A stretch of DNA of 64,000 nucleotides from Dactylococcopsis salina PCC 8305 (GCF_000317615.1 NC_019780.1:2749840-2813839); one strand, 5' to 3'. Numbered from the stretch's first letter, positions 37,464 to 48,088 are shown. Numbers and translations: made by a program. The notes: generated by a model from the sequence alone, not told the origin.

Positions 37464-39272
37464 ATGACTAACGTTTCTGTTTCTCGTTTTCGTAACTTCT
37501 CCATCATCGCTCATATCGATCATGGCAAATCAACCTTAGCTGATCAACTGCTACGTTGGACGGATACCGTGAAAGAGCGGGAAATGAAAGAACAGTTCCT
37601 CGATAACATGGACTTAGAACGAGAGCGAGGAATCACCATCAAACTACAAGCCGCGCGGATGAATTACACCGCCAAAGACGGCGAAACCTACGTTTTAAAC
37701 CTCATTGACACCCCTGGTCATGTGGATTTTTCCTATGAAGTCTCCCGTTCTCTCGTCGCTTGTGAAGGAGCATTATTAATTGTCGATGCGTCTCAAGGAG
37801 TAGAAGCGCAAACCCTCGCCAATATCTATCTGGCTTTAGAACAAAACCTAGAAATCATCCCAGTCTTAAACAAAATCGACTTACCTAGCGCTGAACCGGA
37901 ACGGGTATTAGAAGAAATCGAAGAAGCGATCGGGTTAGACTGTAGTAATGCGATTATGGCTTCTGCGAAAATGGGGAAAGGCATTGACGAAATTCTAGAA
38001 GCGATCGTTCGTTTAATTCCCCCACCAGCAGAAACCACAAACGAGCCTCTCAGAGCATTGATTTTTGATAGCTATTATGACCCTTATCGCGGAGTAATCG
38101 TCTATTTTCGGGTTGTGGATGGAACAGTGAAAGTAGGGGACAAAATTCGTCTCATGGCTTCTAAAAAAGAATACGAAATTGATGAAATTGGTATTCTCTC
38201 CCCGACAAAAGTTCCCGTAGAAGAACTCCACGCGGGAGAAGTGGGCTATATTGCAGCCTCAATTAAAGCAGTGGAAGACGCTCGCGTTGGTGATACCATC
38301 ACCCTCGCCAATAAACAAGCAGCGTCTCCTCTTCCAGGTTATCAAGAAGCGAAACCGATGGTTTTCTGTGGGTTATTCCCTACCAGTACCGATGATTACG
38401 CCGACTTGCGAGATGCGTTAGATAAATTAAAACTCAATGATTCGGCTCTTTCTTATGAACCAGAAACCTCCAGCGCCATGGGGTTTGGTTTCCGTTGCGG
38501 ATTTTTGGGGCTGCTTCACATGGAAATTGTCCAAGAACGGTTAGAACGAGAGTATGATTTAGATTTAGTGGTGACTGCGCCTTCGGTAATTTACCGCGTG
38601 ATGCTCAATGATGGGGAAATTATCGAAATTGATAATCCCAGCGCTCTCCCTTCACCGCAAGAACGAGAAGCAGTAGAAGAACCTTACATCCATTTAGAAA
38701 TGATTACCCCAGAAGAATATGTGGGAGCGTTGATGGAGTTATGTCAAGGGCGACGGGGAGAGTTTAAGGATATGAAATATTTCACTCCCACCCGAACCAC
38801 ACTGGTGTATGAGTTGCCTTTAGCAGAAGTGGTGACTGACTTTTTTGATCAGATGAAATCTCGATCGCGCGGTTATGCCAGTATGGAATACAATTTCCTC
38901 GGTTATCGTGCCAACGAACTGGTAAAACTCGACATCATGGTCAATAACGAGTCGGTGGATTCCCTAGCGATGATTGTTCACCGCGATAAAGCCTATCCTG
39001 TGGGTAAATCGCTGGTGGAGAAGCTAAAAGAGTTAATTCCCCGTCAACAATTTAAGATTCCTGTACAAGCGGGAATTGGTAGCCGTATTATTGCCAGCGC
39101 TCATATTCCCCCACTGCGAAAAGATGTCTTAGCTAAATGCTACGGCGGTGACATTTCTCGGAAAAAGAAACTCTTACAAAAGCAGGCTAAAGGGAAAAAG
39201 CGCATGAAGTCCATTGGAACTGTTGATGTGCCTCAAGAAGCATTCATGGCGGTTTTGAAATTGGAACAATAA
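37464..39272 (+). CDS. lepA: Elongation factor 4
   Basis: Ribosome-bound GTPase that back-translocates or helps assembly under stress. From the ATG at 37464 the protein has 602 residues, the family length. The G domain starts [20 protein letters not shown] (8-27), with [12 protein letters not shown] and NKIDLP. The C-terminal LepA domain includes [20 protein letters not shown]. An open frame continues upstream to 37350, but that part is repeat-derived and not conserved. The gene follows the dnaE half across a 400-bp repeat region. Confidence 0.95.
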   Translation: MTNVSVSRFRNFSIIAHIDHGKSTLADQLLRWTDTVKEREMKEQFLDNMDLERERGITIKLQAARMNYTAKDGETYVLNLIDTPGHVDFSYEVSRSLVACEGALLIVDASQGVEAQTLANIYLALEQNLEIIPVLNKIDLPSAEPERVLEEIEEAIGLDCSNAIMASAKMGKGIDEILEAIVRLIPPPAETTNEPLRALIFDSYYDPYRGVIVYFRVVDGTVKVGDKIRLMASKKEYEIDEIGILSPTKVPVEELHAGEVGYIAASIKAVEDARVGDTITLANKQAASPLPGYQEAKPMVFCGLFPTSTDDYADLRDALDKLKLNDSALSYEPETSSAMGFGFRCGFLGLLHMEIVQERLEREYDLDLVVTAPSVIYRVMLNDGEIIEIDNPSALPSPQEREAVEEPYIHLEMITPEEYVGALMELCQGRRGEFKDMKYFTPTRTTLVYELPLAEVVTDFFDQMKSRSRGYASMEYNFLGYRANELVKLDIMVNNESVDSLAMIVHRDKAYPVGKSLVEKLKELIPRQQFKIPVQAGIGSRIIASAHIPPLRKDVLAKCYGGDISRKKKLLQKQAKGKKRMKSIGTVDVPQEAFMAVLKLEQ

Positions 39273-39292
39273 AGTCATCCCTTAAACTGAAA

Positions 39293-39393
39293 TAGCAATC
39301 CCAGATGATTAGTAAATGCTTTTGCCCCCAAACCCCCAATAATGGGGGCTTTAAGGAATTAAGTTTTTCCGCTCTCATTTAGTAGGATTGCTA
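39293..39393. mobile_element. 101-bp TAGCAATCC element, copy 1
   Basis: TAGCAATCC (39293-39301) and GGATTGCTA (39385-39393) are exact inverted ends. The inside has CCCCCAAACCCCCAATAATG and GGGGGC. Related copies are at 50185-50299 and 51894-51993. It sits between lepA and prfC. Confidence 0.7.
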
Positions 39394-39428
39394 AATTAAC
39401 CAAAATTCATAGTGGAATCGATCGAAGA

Positions 39429-41036
39429 ATGTCAACAGAACAAGAACTAAAACAAGCGGTAGAGTCTCGGCGCAACTTTGCCATTATTTCTCACCCTGAC
39501 GCGGGGAAAACCACTCTCACCGAAAAACTACTCCTTTATGGGGGAGCAATTCACCAAGCTGGGGCTGTAAAATCGAAACGAGCGCAACGTCAAGCCACTT
39601 CCGACTGGATGGAATTGGAAAAACAACGAGGGATTTCCATTACTTCCACTGTTTTACAATTCGACTATCACAACTTCCAGATTAACCTTTTAGATACCCC
39701 AGGACACCAAGATTTTAGTGAGGATACTTATCGCACTCTGGCGGCGGCGGATAATGCGGTAATGTTAATTGATGCGGCAAAAGGATTAGAACCGCAAACT
39801 CGCAAGTTATTTGAGGTGTGTCGAATGCGATCGTTGCCCATTTTTACTTTTGCCAATAAGATGGATCGACCGTCGCGAGAACCTCTCGAACTGATTGACG
39901 AAATCGAACAGGAATTAGGGTTACAAACCTATGCTGTCAACTGGCCGATCGGTCTTGGTGACAGATTTCAAGGGGTTTACGATCGACGCACCGAACAAAT
40001 TCACCTTTTCCAGCGTACCGCTCACGGTAGCACCCAAGCACAAAGCACTGTTCTCTCGATAACTGATCCAAAAATTGAAGAAGTCTTAGACCAAGAACTT
40101 TACTTCCAACTCAAAGACGAAATCGAAATCATTGAAGAAGTCGCCCCCGACTTTGATCTCAAAAGAATTCACAACGGAGAACTGTCTCCCATGTTCTTTG
40201 GAAGTGCTATGACCAACTTTGGGGTGCAATTGTTTCTAGATGCGTTTTTAGAGTATGCTCAACCGCCAGAAGCTCATCAATCCTCATTGGGAGAAATGAA
40301 TCCCACCTATCCTGACTTTACGGGCTTTGTGTTTAAGCTGCAAGCGAACATGGACCCCAAACATCGCGATCGGGTGGCGTTTGTTCGAGTTTGTACGGGA
40401 AAATTTGAGAAGGATATGACGGTTAATCATGCTCGTAGCGGAAAAACGGTGCGCCTCTCTCGTCCTCAAAAGTTATTCGCTCAAGATCGCGATTCCATTG
40501 ATAATGCTTATCCAGGGGATGTTATTGGCTTAAATAATCCTGGAATGTTTGCCATTGGTGACACGGTTTATACGGGGCAAAAAATCGTTTATGAGGGGAT
40601 TCCTTCTTTCTCTCCCGAATTATTTGCCTATTTGAAAAATCCCAATTCGTCTCGGTTTAAACAGTTTCATAAAGGGGTAACTGAATTACGGGAAGAAGGG
40701 GCGATTCAGATTATGTATTCTAAAGATGAAAGTAAGCGCGATCCCATTCTGGCGGCGGTGGGACAATTACAGTTAGAGGTGGTGCAATATCGCATGGAAA
40801 ACGAGTATAACGTGGAAACGCGGTTAGAGATGTTGCCTTACAAGGTAGCGCGATGGGTAAAAGGCGGTTGGGAAGCTCTTGATGAAGTGGGACGATTGTT
40901 TAACACTGCGATCGTCAAGGATATTTTAGATCGTCCCGTGTTGCTGTTCAAGAATCAGTGGAATTTACAACAAGTGGAAGGAGATCATCCAGAATTACAG
41001 TTGAGCGCGATCGCTCCCCTAGAGAGAATTTCCTAA
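39429..41036 (+). CDS. prfC: Peptide chain release factor 3
   Basis: GTPase that recycles RF1 and RF2 from the ribosome after termination. The 535-aa protein has the G1 motif [20 protein letters not shown] (18-37), the RF3-specific [20 protein letters not shown] (45-64), [14 protein letters not shown] and [10 protein letters not shown], followed by beta-barrel and C-terminal domains. Length agrees with the family. It is not in a clear operon; lepA, also a translational GTPase, lies upstream with a 156-bp spacer that holds a short mobile element. Confidence 0.95.
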   Translation: MSTEQELKQAVESRRNFAIISHPDAGKTTLTEKLLLYGGAIHQAGAVKSKRAQRQATSDWMELEKQRGISITSTVLQFDYHNFQINLLDTPGHQDFSEDTYRTLAAADNAVMLIDAAKGLEPQTRKLFEVCRMRSLPIFTFANKMDRPSREPLELIDEIEQELGLQTYAVNWPIGLGDRFQGVYDRRTEQIHLFQRTAHGSTQAQSTVLSITDPKIEEVLDQELYFQLKDEIEIIEEVAPDFDLKRIHNGELSPMFFGSAMTNFGVQLFLDAFLEYAQPPEAHQSSLGEMNPTYPDFTGFVFKLQANMDPKHRDRVAFVRVCTGKFEKDMTVNHARSGKTVRLSRPQKLFAQDRDSIDNAYPGDVIGLNNPGMFAIGDTVYTGQKIVYEGIPSFSPELFAYLKNPNSSRFKQFHKGVTELREEGAIQIMYSKDESKRDPILAAVGQLQLEVVQYRMENEYNVETRLEMLPYKVARWVKGGWEALDEVGRLFNTAIVKDILDRPVLLFKNQWNLQQVEGDHPELQLSAIAPLERIS

Positions 41037-41568
41037 TCCACATCAGCACCTCCCCGTAGGTTGGGTGAAACGAAGTGAAACCCAACACAAGCCTCCCCGT
41101 AGGTTGGGTGAAACGAAGTGAAACCCAACATCATTATCCACATAATCACCTCCCCGTAGTTTGGGTGAAACGAAGTGAAACCCAACATCATTCACAATTG
41201 AATCGTCTTGGATGCCGTCAACTGTAACCAACCTACATCTACATTGCTGGTGTTGGGTTTCGTCTTCTCCACCCAACCTACACAATCTACATTGCTGGTG
41301 TTGGGTTTCGTCTTCTCCACCCATTGCAGTGACCAGTGATCAGTGATCAGTGATCAGTAAGCAGTGAATAGTGAATAGTAAGCAATTAATTCGTAACAGA
41401 TTGTAAGCTACTAAGTAACTGATTAGATCAAGAACAACTGGTAACTGGTAACTGGTCACTGGTCACTGATTGGTGTTGGGTTTCGTCTTCTCCACCCAAC
41501 CTACACAATTGGTGTTGGGTTTCGTGTGGAGACGTTCCATGGAACGTCTCTACCCAACCTACACAATT
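41037..41568. repeat. Dense repeat block between prfC and aroF
   Basis: Three tandem copies of CCTCCCCGTAGGTTGGGTGA and ACGAAGTGAAACCCAACA (41048-41188) are followed by three hairpins of the type GTTGGGTTTCGTCTTCTCC and ACCCAACCTAC (41250-41320, 41470-41510, 41511-41566). Between them is a short CAGTGAT heptamer run (41326-41382) and its inverted form (41436-41470). The last hairpin carries the palindrome GAGACGTTCCATGG / AACGTCTC in its loop (41529-41550). There is no gene. Confidence 0.85.
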
Positions 41569-42627
41569 CTACGCAACTGCGACGGGAGAACTTTCCCAAC
41601 GTCCTAATGGTTTAGCAATTACGCCTAATTCTTGCACTAACTCCTTAAAACGCGCTGGTGTCAAGGATTGTGCGCCATCAGACCAGGCTTTCGCTGGGTT
41701 GGGATGAACTTCAATCATTAGTGAGTCCGTTCCCGTTGCGATCGCGCCCATTGCCATCGCTGGCACGTACTCAGATTTTCCTGTACCGTGACTCGGATCA
41801 ATCATAATCGGAAGATGCGTCAGAGTCCGTAACACAGGAATCACCGATAAATCGAGGGTATTGCGAGTATAGCGCCGATCGAACGTGCGAATCCCCCGTT
41901 CACATAAAATCACATTGGGATTCCCTGCTGCCAAGATATATTCTGCCGCCATAATCCATTCCTCAATGGTTGCGGACATTCCCCGTTTGAGCAACACAGG
42001 TTTATTCTGAGCGCCCACCTTTTTCAAGAGAGCGAAATTCTGCATATTCCGCGCTCCCACTTGTAGCACGTCTGCGACTTCCGCAATTTTCTCCACATCG
42101 GCGGTATCCATGACCTCAGTAATAATGCCTAAGCCACTGGCTTCTCTGGCAGCTGCCAATAATTCCAACGCACTTTCCCCATGACCTTGGAAAGAGTAGG
42201 GAGAAGTACGAGGTTTATAAGCGCCACCGCGTAGAAACTTCGCACCTGAAGATTTGACTGCTTTTGCCGTTTCTACAATCATTTCCTCATTCTCTACGGA
42301 ACAAGGGCCCGCCACCAACACGACAGGATGATGTTCCCCAAAGGCAACCGCACCGTTGGGCGTATCCACCCACACTTCGCTGGGTTCACCGTGACGAAAC
42401 TCTCGACTGGCGCGTTTAAAGGGCTGTTCCACTCGCACCACTTCCTCAATCCAAGGACTCATTTCTTGGAGTTGTAGGGGGTCCATAGAAGCGGTATCTC
42501 CCACTAATCCGATGACGACCTTATGCTTACCGACAATTTTTTCAGGGGTTAGCCCTTTGGCTGTACACTCTTCGCAGAGACGGCTGATTTCGGCTTCTGG
42601 TGAGCCAACTTTCATCACAATGATCAT
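41569..42627 (-). CDS. aroF: 3-Deoxy-7-phosphoheptulonate (DAHP) synthase
   Basis: First enzyme of the shikimate pathway, joining PEP and erythrose 4-phosphate. The 352-aa protein belongs to the AroA-I-beta/KDO8PS-like class: a ferredoxin-like regulatory N-domain (1-90, MIIVMKVGSPEAEI) and a TIM barrel with VLVAGPCSVENEEM, FLRGGAYKPRTSPYSFQGHG, QVGARNMQNFALL, VLLKRGMSATIEEW and MIDPSHGTGK. The N-domain probably carries feedback control. Its TAG stop adjoins the repeat block. The product feeds aromatic amino acids and hence the tyrosine-derived plastoquinone route (hppD is also in this window). Confidence 0.95.
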   Translation of the reverse strand: MIIVMKVGSPEAEISRLCEECTAKGLTPEKIVGKHKVVIGLVGDTASMDPLQLQEMSPWIEEVVRVEQPFKRASREFRHGEPSEVWVDTPNGAVAFGEHHPVVLVAGPCSVENEEMIVETAKAVKSSGAKFLRGGAYKPRTSPYSFQGHGESALELLAAAREASGLGIITEVMDTADVEKIAEVADVLQVGARNMQNFALLKKVGAQNKPVLLKRGMSATIEEWIMAAEYILAAGNPNVILCERGIRTFDRRYTRNTLDLSVIPVLRTLTHLPIMIDPSHGTGKSEYVPAMAMGAIATGTDSLMIEVHPNPAKAWSDGAQSLTPARFKELVQELGVIAKPLGRWESSPVAVA

Positions 42628-42745
42628 AGGTTTTAAGGTTTCTCTATTTTTAGGTTTTCAATTCAGCATCGATCGAGGAACATTTTTCCTCATTTACGAT
42701 CTATTGTTTCCAGACTTCAGGATATTTTTCAATTAAGGAAATCTT

Positions 42746-43219
42746 TTATTCTTGGCGACGCTCTTCTCTGGCAGTACGAAAAGCGGCAAAAATGCGTTTG
42801 ATATTGACCGTAAATTCTTCCCAACCAAACCGCGTTCCCACTCGCTCTTCATCCCAAGAAGCGGAAATTAAACCATAGCTTAAGCCTAAAACACCAAGTC
42901 CAAATAATCCCATGCTCACTAACACCACTGTATAGGGAGGAAGCTCTAGCAATTCTTTCGTGACAATCCAGTAAAAAGCGAAAAAGCTCAAAATTCCCAA
43001 ACTGGTGGGAATACCTGAAAAGAAAGCCATTCGACGAACCATGCGTTGGCTAACGCTTTCGGGAATAGCAGAAAGGGAGGCTTGAGCTTTACGTTGATCT
43101 TGTACAGGTGGCTGAGGTTTAGACTCAGTTTTTACGGGTTCAGTTTTTGGTTTCTTTTTACGCTTTCTGGTGGGTTCAAAAGGTAAGTTGGTCCGTTTTT
43201 CTTCTGGTTGAGAAGCCAT
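42746..43219 (-). CDS. PAM68-like photosystem II assembly protein
   Basis: This is a DUF3464/PAM68 family protein; the plant and cyanobacterial relatives help early PSII assembly or CP47 insertion. The 157-aa protein has a basic, proline-rich N-terminus (KRKKKPKTEP), the motif AIPESVSQRMVRRMAFFSGIP (72-92, quoted up to 20 residues: AIPESVSQRMVRRMAFFSGI), two membrane helices (about 93-111 and 118-137) and the closing ASWDEERVGTRFGWEEF. It lies 17 bases downstream of rpsO, an association I recall from other cyanobacteria. Confidence 0.88.
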   Translation of the reverse strand: MASQPEEKRTNLPFEPTRKRKKKPKTEPVKTESKPQPPVQDQRKAQASLSAIPESVSQRMVRRMAFFSGIPTSLGILSFFAFYWIVTKELLELPPYTVVLVSMGLFGLGVLGLSYGLISASWDEERVGTRFGWEEFTVNIKRIFAAFRTAREERRQE

Positions 43220-43236
43220 AAATCTATCAATAGCGG

Positions 43237-43506
43237 TTAACCACGAATACCAAGTCGTTTAATCAGTTCCTGATAGCGTTCTTGATTTTCTTTCTGTAAA
43301 TAGGATAACAAACTCCGACGATGACCAATCAATTTTAGCAGTCCCCGTCTAGATGAGTGATCTTTGTCGTTTGATTTGAGATGTTCGGTTAAGCGAGTGA
43401 TACGCTTGGTTAAAATGGCAATTTGGACTTCTGTTGAACCCGTATCGGTTTCATGGACTTGATAATCGTTAATGATTTCTTGTTTTCGTTCTTGGGTCAG
43501 ACTCAT
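43237..43506 (-). CDS. rpsO: 30S ribosomal protein S15
   Basis: Primary 16S rRNA-binding protein of the small subunit. The 89-aa sequence is canonical: the Q(V/D)[13 protein letters not shown] region (15-29), [20 protein letters not shown] (31-50) and [16 protein letters not shown] (56-71). Full length, with the standard ATG. Autoregulation through its own leader is known for rpsO in other bacteria; I cannot show it here. It is upstream of the PAM68-like gene and probably co-transcribed. Confidence 0.97.
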   Translation of the reverse strand: MSLTQERKQEIINDYQVHETDTGSTEVQIAILTKRITRLTEHLKSNDKDHSSRRGLLKLIGHRRSLLSYLQKENQERYQELIKRLGIRG

Positions 43507-43569
43507 TGTTTTTTGCGTTTACTTTCCTAATTTATGGCAATGCGATTCTCCATAATAGCATCTTCATTC

Positions 43570-43755
43570 CTATCTAGGGGCAAACTCTTGCCTTGCTTTC
43601 TCAATCAGTCGATCGAATTTTCCAGCCTCAAAGTCCATTTCAATTTCTTGATCCCAGCGTTCATTTTCCAATTCATAAAACCATTCACGAAATTGAGAAA
43701 ATTCTTCTGGTGAAAGATTACGCACGTTTTCTTCTAATTTTTCAATTTTAGACAT
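43570..43755 (-). CDS. Short antitoxin-like protein (61 aa)
   Basis: The sequence MSKIEKLEENVRNLSPEEFS, then FREWFYELENERWDQEIEMD, then FEAGKFDRLIEKARQEF, is the pattern of small cyanobacterial antitoxins paired with RelE/ParE toxins: an N-terminal helix pair, then an acidic toxin-wrapping segment. GAGGAG before the ATG at 43755 fixes the start; a TTG nine bases upstream is less likely. No toxin gene is next to it, so it is another orphan. It sits between ruvX and rpsO on the same strand. Confidence 0.65.
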   Translation of the reverse strand: MSKIEKLEENVRNLSPEEFSQFREWFYELENERWDQEIEMDFEAGKFDRLIEKARQEFAPR

Positions 43756-43792
43756 GGTTATCAACTCCTCAAAATTTCTTGGTTTTGGTGGT

Positions 43793-44230
43793 TCAATGGG
43801 AGGTTAAGCGTTTATGATCCAGCCATTGTTGCAGAATAATGGCGGCGGCGTGAGCGTCAATTTGGGCTTTATCTCGTCTCGGGGAAAATCCTCTTTTGGT
43901 TTTGAGTTGGGTTTCTGCTTCGATCGAGGTTAATCTTTCGTCCATATACTCGATCGGCAATTTTAATACACTCGCCAACCGTTCCGCATACTTTTCCGTC
44001 CGTTGTGCTTGTTTTCCCCACTCACCAGCGAGAGAATAGGGTAAACCAATTACAAGTATCGTCACTTCACGTTCGGCAATCAACTGCTGTAATTTTGCCA
44101 CATCGTCTGTAAAACCAACCCGTGTAATGGTGGTGAGGGGAGTTGCAATTAAACCCGTGCCATCGCAACCCGCAACACCAATGCGTTTTTTCCCAATATC
44201 TAGCCCTAACGCCGATATTCTCCCGCTCAA
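43793..44230 (-). CDS. ruvX: YqgF/RuvX putative pre-16S rRNA nuclease
   Basis: RNase H-fold nuclease implicated in 16S rRNA 5'-end maturation, also called a Holliday junction resolvase homologue. Starting at a TTG at 44230 it has 145 residues, the family length: ISALGLDIGKKRIGVAGCDG (catalytic Asp), ILVIGLPYSLAGEWGKQA, YMDERLTSIEAE and the final AQIDAHAAAIILQQWLD. The longer open frame up to 44413 runs antiparallel through a conserved part of the upstream gene and is not conserved for this family. The TTG overlaps the TGA of the GNAT gene (TTGA), which implies coupled translation. Confidence 0.88.
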   Translation of the reverse strand: MSGRISALGLDIGKKRIGVAGCDGTGLIATPLTTITRVGFTDDVAKLQQLIAEREVTILVIGLPYSLAGEWGKQAQRTEKYAERLASVLKLPIEYMDERLTSIEAETQLKTKRGFSPRRDKAQIDAHAAAIILQQWLDHKRLTSH

Positions 44231-45405
44231 TTTGCTTCTTCCTCTTCTTTTCTCAATATTTCTTGCTCTAGATTCTCCTCTGTCTCTTTCGCAAAAGAGT
44301 TTAACCAGGGTAAACGACTGGGAATCGGACTCCCACCTGGACGCAATCCCTGTAAGACCCCTGACAATTGTAATCTTTCTAGGGAAGAAGGGGCTTCCCG
44401 TAATTTGTGCCACACGGAACGAGATAAAAGAAGCGTGTGTTCAATGCGTTCGGCGCCGATTTCTTCTAAATATTCCTCCCGTTCGGGTTGATAATCCGCA
44501 GAAGCTAGAAGGAGATGAGTATTTTTAGGCAGCGATCGAGCGATTTTGGCAACTAATTCGCGGTAAAGCCAAGTATAAGCAGGATGAACGGTTAATTTGC
44601 ATTCTCGCGGTTGATTTTCCCCTAAATTGGGATTTAACTGATAATGGGCGATCGCTGCTTTTCGTTGCGGTTCAAACACATATCCCTCTTGAGTTTGCTT
44701 CCTTCCTAACCACTGTTGTAAGCGCCCGATCGTGATTTCTAGGAAATTACGATTAAAATCCGTCACATGGCGATCGAACACTTGACGCAGTAACGGCGGC
44801 ATTGATACCGTATCCAATTGATAAAGCAATTGAGCATCGGCATTATTAACAGGAAGCAAATTTGGCAGTTTTGGCTCGTGTTGCGCCAATTCCTGCAATT
44901 GCTGAGGAGAAATCAACCAATAAGTTGACTGTGCTAAAGGTTGAAACCCATTGCTCCGATACAGTCCTAATATACTCTTATGATGAATGTTAACTTCTAA
45001 AATCCAAGTCCTCGCTTCCCAAATCGTCTCAAAGCAATATCTTAAAAGCTGCGAGCCAATTCGTTTTCCTGCTAGAGGATAACTGGGATCAACTAAAATA
45101 TGTTCAACTTGCCAAGTGCTGCGACTGCTATTCGTGGGAGAGACTTTAATCGCTCCTACCACTTGTTCCTCTTTTTCTGCGACATAAATGCAAAATTTGT
45201 GTTGTGCTGGGTTTGGGAATAAACTGCGGAGTTTGAGCGGATTATACCATTGTCGAAAATTGGCGATATCTTCACTGAAAGCAGACACTGAACCACTATG
45301 ATGGAGTTCGTGAGATGATTTCAGTAGAGCTTCGATCGCATCTAAGTCTCGATCTTGCAACCAGCGAATGGTTAAGTTGTTTTCTTCAGGGAGGAATAAA
45401 TTCAT
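44227..45405 (-). CDS. GNAT-domain protein with C-terminal extension
   Basis: This is a 392-aa cyanobacterial protein whose first 160 residues form a GNAT acetyltransferase domain (VAEKEEQVVGAIKVSP, then VEHILVDPSYPLAGKRIGSQ for acetyl-CoA, then GLYRSNGF). The acetyl-CoA loop is AGKRIG in place of the usual R/Q-G-x-G, a conservative variation. Residues 190-340 form a second region that resembles a duplicated, degenerate GNAT fold. The C-terminus is acidic (ETEENLEQEILRKEEEEAN). The stop overlaps the ruvX start. The substrate is unknown. Confidence 0.75.
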   Translation of the reverse strand: MNLFLPEENNLTIRWLQDRDLDAIEALLKSSHELHHSGSVSAFSEDIANFRQWYNPLKLRSLFPNPAQHKFCIYVAEKEEQVVGAIKVSPTNSSRSTWQVEHILVDPSYPLAGKRIGSQLLRYCFETIWEARTWILEVNIHHKSILGLYRSNGFQPLAQSTYWLISPQQLQELAQHEPKLPNLLPVNNADAQLLYQLDTVSMPPLLRQVFDRHVTDFNRNFLEITIGRLQQWLGRKQTQEGYVFEPQRKAAIAHYQLNPNLGENQPRECKLTVHPAYTWLYRELVAKIARSLPKNTHLLLASADYQPEREEYLEEIGAERIEHTLLLSRSVWHKLREAPSSLERLQLSGVLQGLRPGGSPIPSRLPWLNSFAKETEENLEQEILRKEEEEAN

Positions 45406-45778
45406 TTTAGTTTTAATGTTGTTTTCAGTGCGCTTTCTTCTTTCAATCTAGCGATAGGAACAAATACTTAGGCACTCGCCAGACCAATTCTGAGTTCAGA
45501 TTTCCTTGATCTTAACGAGTTGCATCCTACCCAAAAAATTTAAAGCTGAAAGTCCATAATCGTTTTATCTATCTTAAATTCGGCTCAGGAAGGGGGATTG
45601 CTCAATTTTTTTCCTCATCATCATTGATTTTTTCCCCGAAACTTGCAACATTGTTTGTAAATTTTTGTAAACTATTAATTAATCTTTGTCGATGAGCCTC
45701 AATTTAACCAGAGTGCCATTTCCAAAATTTACCCCTTTATCATTTAACAAGTTGTATCAAAACAAGGAAGAAAAATTA

Positions 45779-46714
45779 ATGAAATTACAACAATCTGGGA
45801 GCGGATTCTCCCCAGCAACGGGGCTGTTAATCGGTCACATTGGTGCGATGATCTTTGGGATTGCTGGCTTAGTGCTAGTGCTTCCCAACGGAGAATTTAT
45901 TGCCAGTTTACCGCCGATCGGACAAACCGCGTTTAGTTACTCAATGGCTGGCGGTGGCGTTGTTTATATGTTACTAGGTGCGAGTGCGGTTGCGGTTTAT
46001 GCTTACCAAAACTTAGGCGGCAAACGCTGGCTTACCTTCATGGTTCCCGCGTTGAGTCTCTCTCTCGCCAGTGAACTCTTAGGAACCAGTACAGGTTTTC
46101 CTTTTGGAGAATATCGTTATTTAAGTGGATTAGGTTATAAAATTGCTGATTTAGTACCGTTTACGATTCCTTTATCTTGGTTTTATGTCGGATTTTGTAC
46201 TTATTTAATTGCGAGAGTGGGATTAGAAAGTCGTCCTCTTCCAACCTGGGTGCGAAGTGTCGGCGCGATCGGGGTTGGTTCTTTACTCCTCACTTTTTGG
46301 GATTTTGTTCTCGATCCAGCGATGAGTCAAACCGATGTTCCGTTCTGGGTTTGGGAACAACCAGGCGCCTTTTTTGGAATGCCTTATCAAAACTTTGCGG
46401 GTTGGTTTATTACTGGCGTTATCTTTATGACGACGGCTCATCTTTTCTGGGGAAATCAACGGTTAGGATTAGTCCGTCGTGATCTGACCTTTGCTTTTGT
46501 TGTCTATTTCTCTAACATCTTATTTGGAGTTGTCCTCAGTTTAGCCGCAGGAATCTGGATTCCTGTGGTGATCGGGACAATATTTGCTGTAATTCCCTGT
46601 GCGGTTCTCTATTGGATTACTCCCACAGTGACAGCTTCGCCAATGGTGAAAACAGAAACTGAGGAAAAAGATGCGGTTTCAATGGCACAATTACAGAGCA
46701 ACCGCGCTCAGTAA
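45779..46714 (+). CDS. cruF: Carotenoid 1',2'-hydratase CruF
   Basis: Adds water to the psi-end of gamma-carotene-type intermediates on the way to myxol glycosides. The 311-aa membrane protein of the CruF/DUF422 family has about eight hydrophobic helices and conserved polar motifs between them: ELLGTSTGFPFGEYRYLSGL, LVPFTIPLSWFYVG and WDFVLDPAMS. The ATG at 45779 has AAGGAAG upstream and follows the family; an open extension begins at 45686 and adds a basic, non-membrane stretch. It is followed by cruG, its usual partner, 137 bases downstream. Confidence 0.9.
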   Translation: MKLQQSGSGFSPATGLLIGHIGAMIFGIAGLVLVLPNGEFIASLPPIGQTAFSYSMAGGGVVYMLLGASAVAVYAYQNLGGKRWLTFMVPALSLSLASELLGTSTGFPFGEYRYLSGLGYKIADLVPFTIPLSWFYVGFCTYLIARVGLESRPLPTWVRSVGAIGVGSLLLTFWDFVLDPAMSQTDVPFWVWEQPGAFFGMPYQNFAGWFITGVIFMTTAHLFWGNQRLGLVRRDLTFAFVVYFSNILFGVVLSLAAGIWIPVVIGTIFAVIPCAVLYWITPTVTASPMVKTETEEKDAVSMAQLQSNRAQ

Positions 46715-46851
46715 TTGTCTAAACTTCCCTATTGACAGGAATGTTTTGTAGCTTCTAATCTTTAGTTTGATCTTTCCTCTTCCGTTATCAGCTTGAAGTT
46801 GGACGGGAGAGGATTCATTTCGGTTTAGTCCGTTAACATCCCATTTATTCA

Positions 46852-48084
46852 ATGAGCTTTTTTGTCGTCATTAATCTAGTCATCACTGATCCCTCAACCA
46901 GCAACGGGTTACTCGCCACTGGTTGCTGTTTACTCCTTCTGTTGCAACTTCCCGCCACATTTATTTTGTTATCTCGTTTACTGAAAGGGGCGAAACGAGT
47001 GCCTCCCCTTCTCCCACGCATGACAACCCCAGAACAATTTGGAACAGTGAGCATTATTGTTCCGACACTGAATGAAGCCGATCGCATTTCCCCCTGTTTA
47101 AGAGGCTTGACGCAACAAGGGTATGAGGTGCGAGAGATTTTAGTTGTGGATAGCGACTCTACTGATGGGACTCCCGATTTGGTGAAAGCCGCCCAAAAAC
47201 ATGATCCGCGATTTCGGTTGCTCAGTGATGCGCCTTTACCGTCAGGATGGGTGGGTCGTCCTTGGGCGTTACATACGGGGTTAATGGCGAGTTCGGAAAA
47301 CAGTGAATGGGTTTTAGGGATTGATGCTGATACCCAACCGCGATCGGGTTTAGTTTCTGCGTTGATTGCCAGTGCTGAGTCGGAAGGCTATGACCTCTTG
47401 TCTTTGTCGCCTCAATTCCAGTTAAAATCATCGGGGGAATGGTGGCTACAACCTGCTTTATTGATGACGTTGTTATATCGTTTTGATGTGGCGGGAGTGA
47501 AACCGAATCCGCCAGAACGAGTGATGGCGAATGGACAGTGTTTTCTCGCTCGTCGTGAGGTTTTAACGGCTCTGGGAGGCTATGAAGCCGCGAAGGGATC
47601 ATTTTGTGATGACGTGACATTGGCGCGGTATGCGGCGAGTATGGGGGCGCAGGTGGGCTTTTTCGATGGGGCAAAAGTGATTAAAGTGCGAATGTATGAG
47701 GGGATGAAGGAAACTTGGCAAGAGTGGGGACGTTCTCTTGATTTGAAGGATGCTTCCACACCGAGTTTATTATTGTTGGAATTGTGGTTATTGTTGGTAT
47801 TACAGGGGCTTCCTCTTCCTGTCTTTGTCGGCTCGATCGCTGCGTTTTTGCAAGGGGAAACGAGCTTAATGTTTCTTCTCGCTTTCGGACTCAACGGGGG
47901 ACTGTTGATCATACGTTTCGCGTTATTGTTTGCGGTCGCGCCTTCTTATGACCGCGCGGCTTCTCCTCAATCTTGGTTCTTTTGGCTTTCTCCGTTTGCT
48001 GATTTGCCAGCAGTAGCTCGGATTTTTCTGTCTGCGAGTAAACGTCCCACACAATGGCGAGGACGACTGTATCACAACAATTAG
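46852..48084 (+). CDS. cruG: Carotenoid 2'-O-glycosyltransferase CruG
   Basis: Attaches a sugar to the 2'-hydroxyl of myxol-type carotenoids. The 410-aa protein has an N-terminal membrane segment (about 20-45), a GT2 domain with SIIVPTLNEADRISPCLRGL (about 65-84), VDSDSTDGT and GIDADTQPRSG for nucleotide-sugar binding, and C-terminal helices (about 300-370). It shares orientation and pathway with cruF upstream, which supports the assignment. The exact sugar is not predictable. The TAG stop is followed 4 bases later by a large inverted-repeat element. Confidence 0.88.
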   Translation: MSFFVVINLVITDPSTSNGLLATGCCLLLLLQLPATFILLSRLLKGAKRVPPLLPRMTTPEQFGTVSIIVPTLNEADRISPCLRGLTQQGYEVREILVVDSDSTDGTPDLVKAAQKHDPRFRLLSDAPLPSGWVGRPWALHTGLMASSENSEWVLGIDADTQPRSGLVSALIASAESEGYDLLSLSPQFQLKSSGEWWLQPALLMTLLYRFDVAGVKPNPPERVMANGQCFLARREVLTALGGYEAAKGSFCDDVTLARYAASMGAQVGFFDGAKVIKVRMYEGMKETWQEWGRSLDLKDASTPSLLLLELWLLLVLQGLPLPVFVGSIAAFLQGETSLMFLLAFGLNGGLLIIRFALLFAVAPSYDRAASPQSWFFWLSPFADLPAVARIFLSASKRPTQWRGRLYHNN

Positions 48085-48088
48085 TGAC

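Noticed and set aside
41043-41324. 93-codon frame with repeating GGEDETQHQQC-type peptides
   Set aside because: It is a translation of the CCTCCCCGTAGGTTGGG tandem hairpins.
44231-44413. N-terminal extension of ruvX
   Set aside because: It runs within the conserved end of the upstream GNAT-type gene in another frame, and the family length fits the TTG start at 44230.
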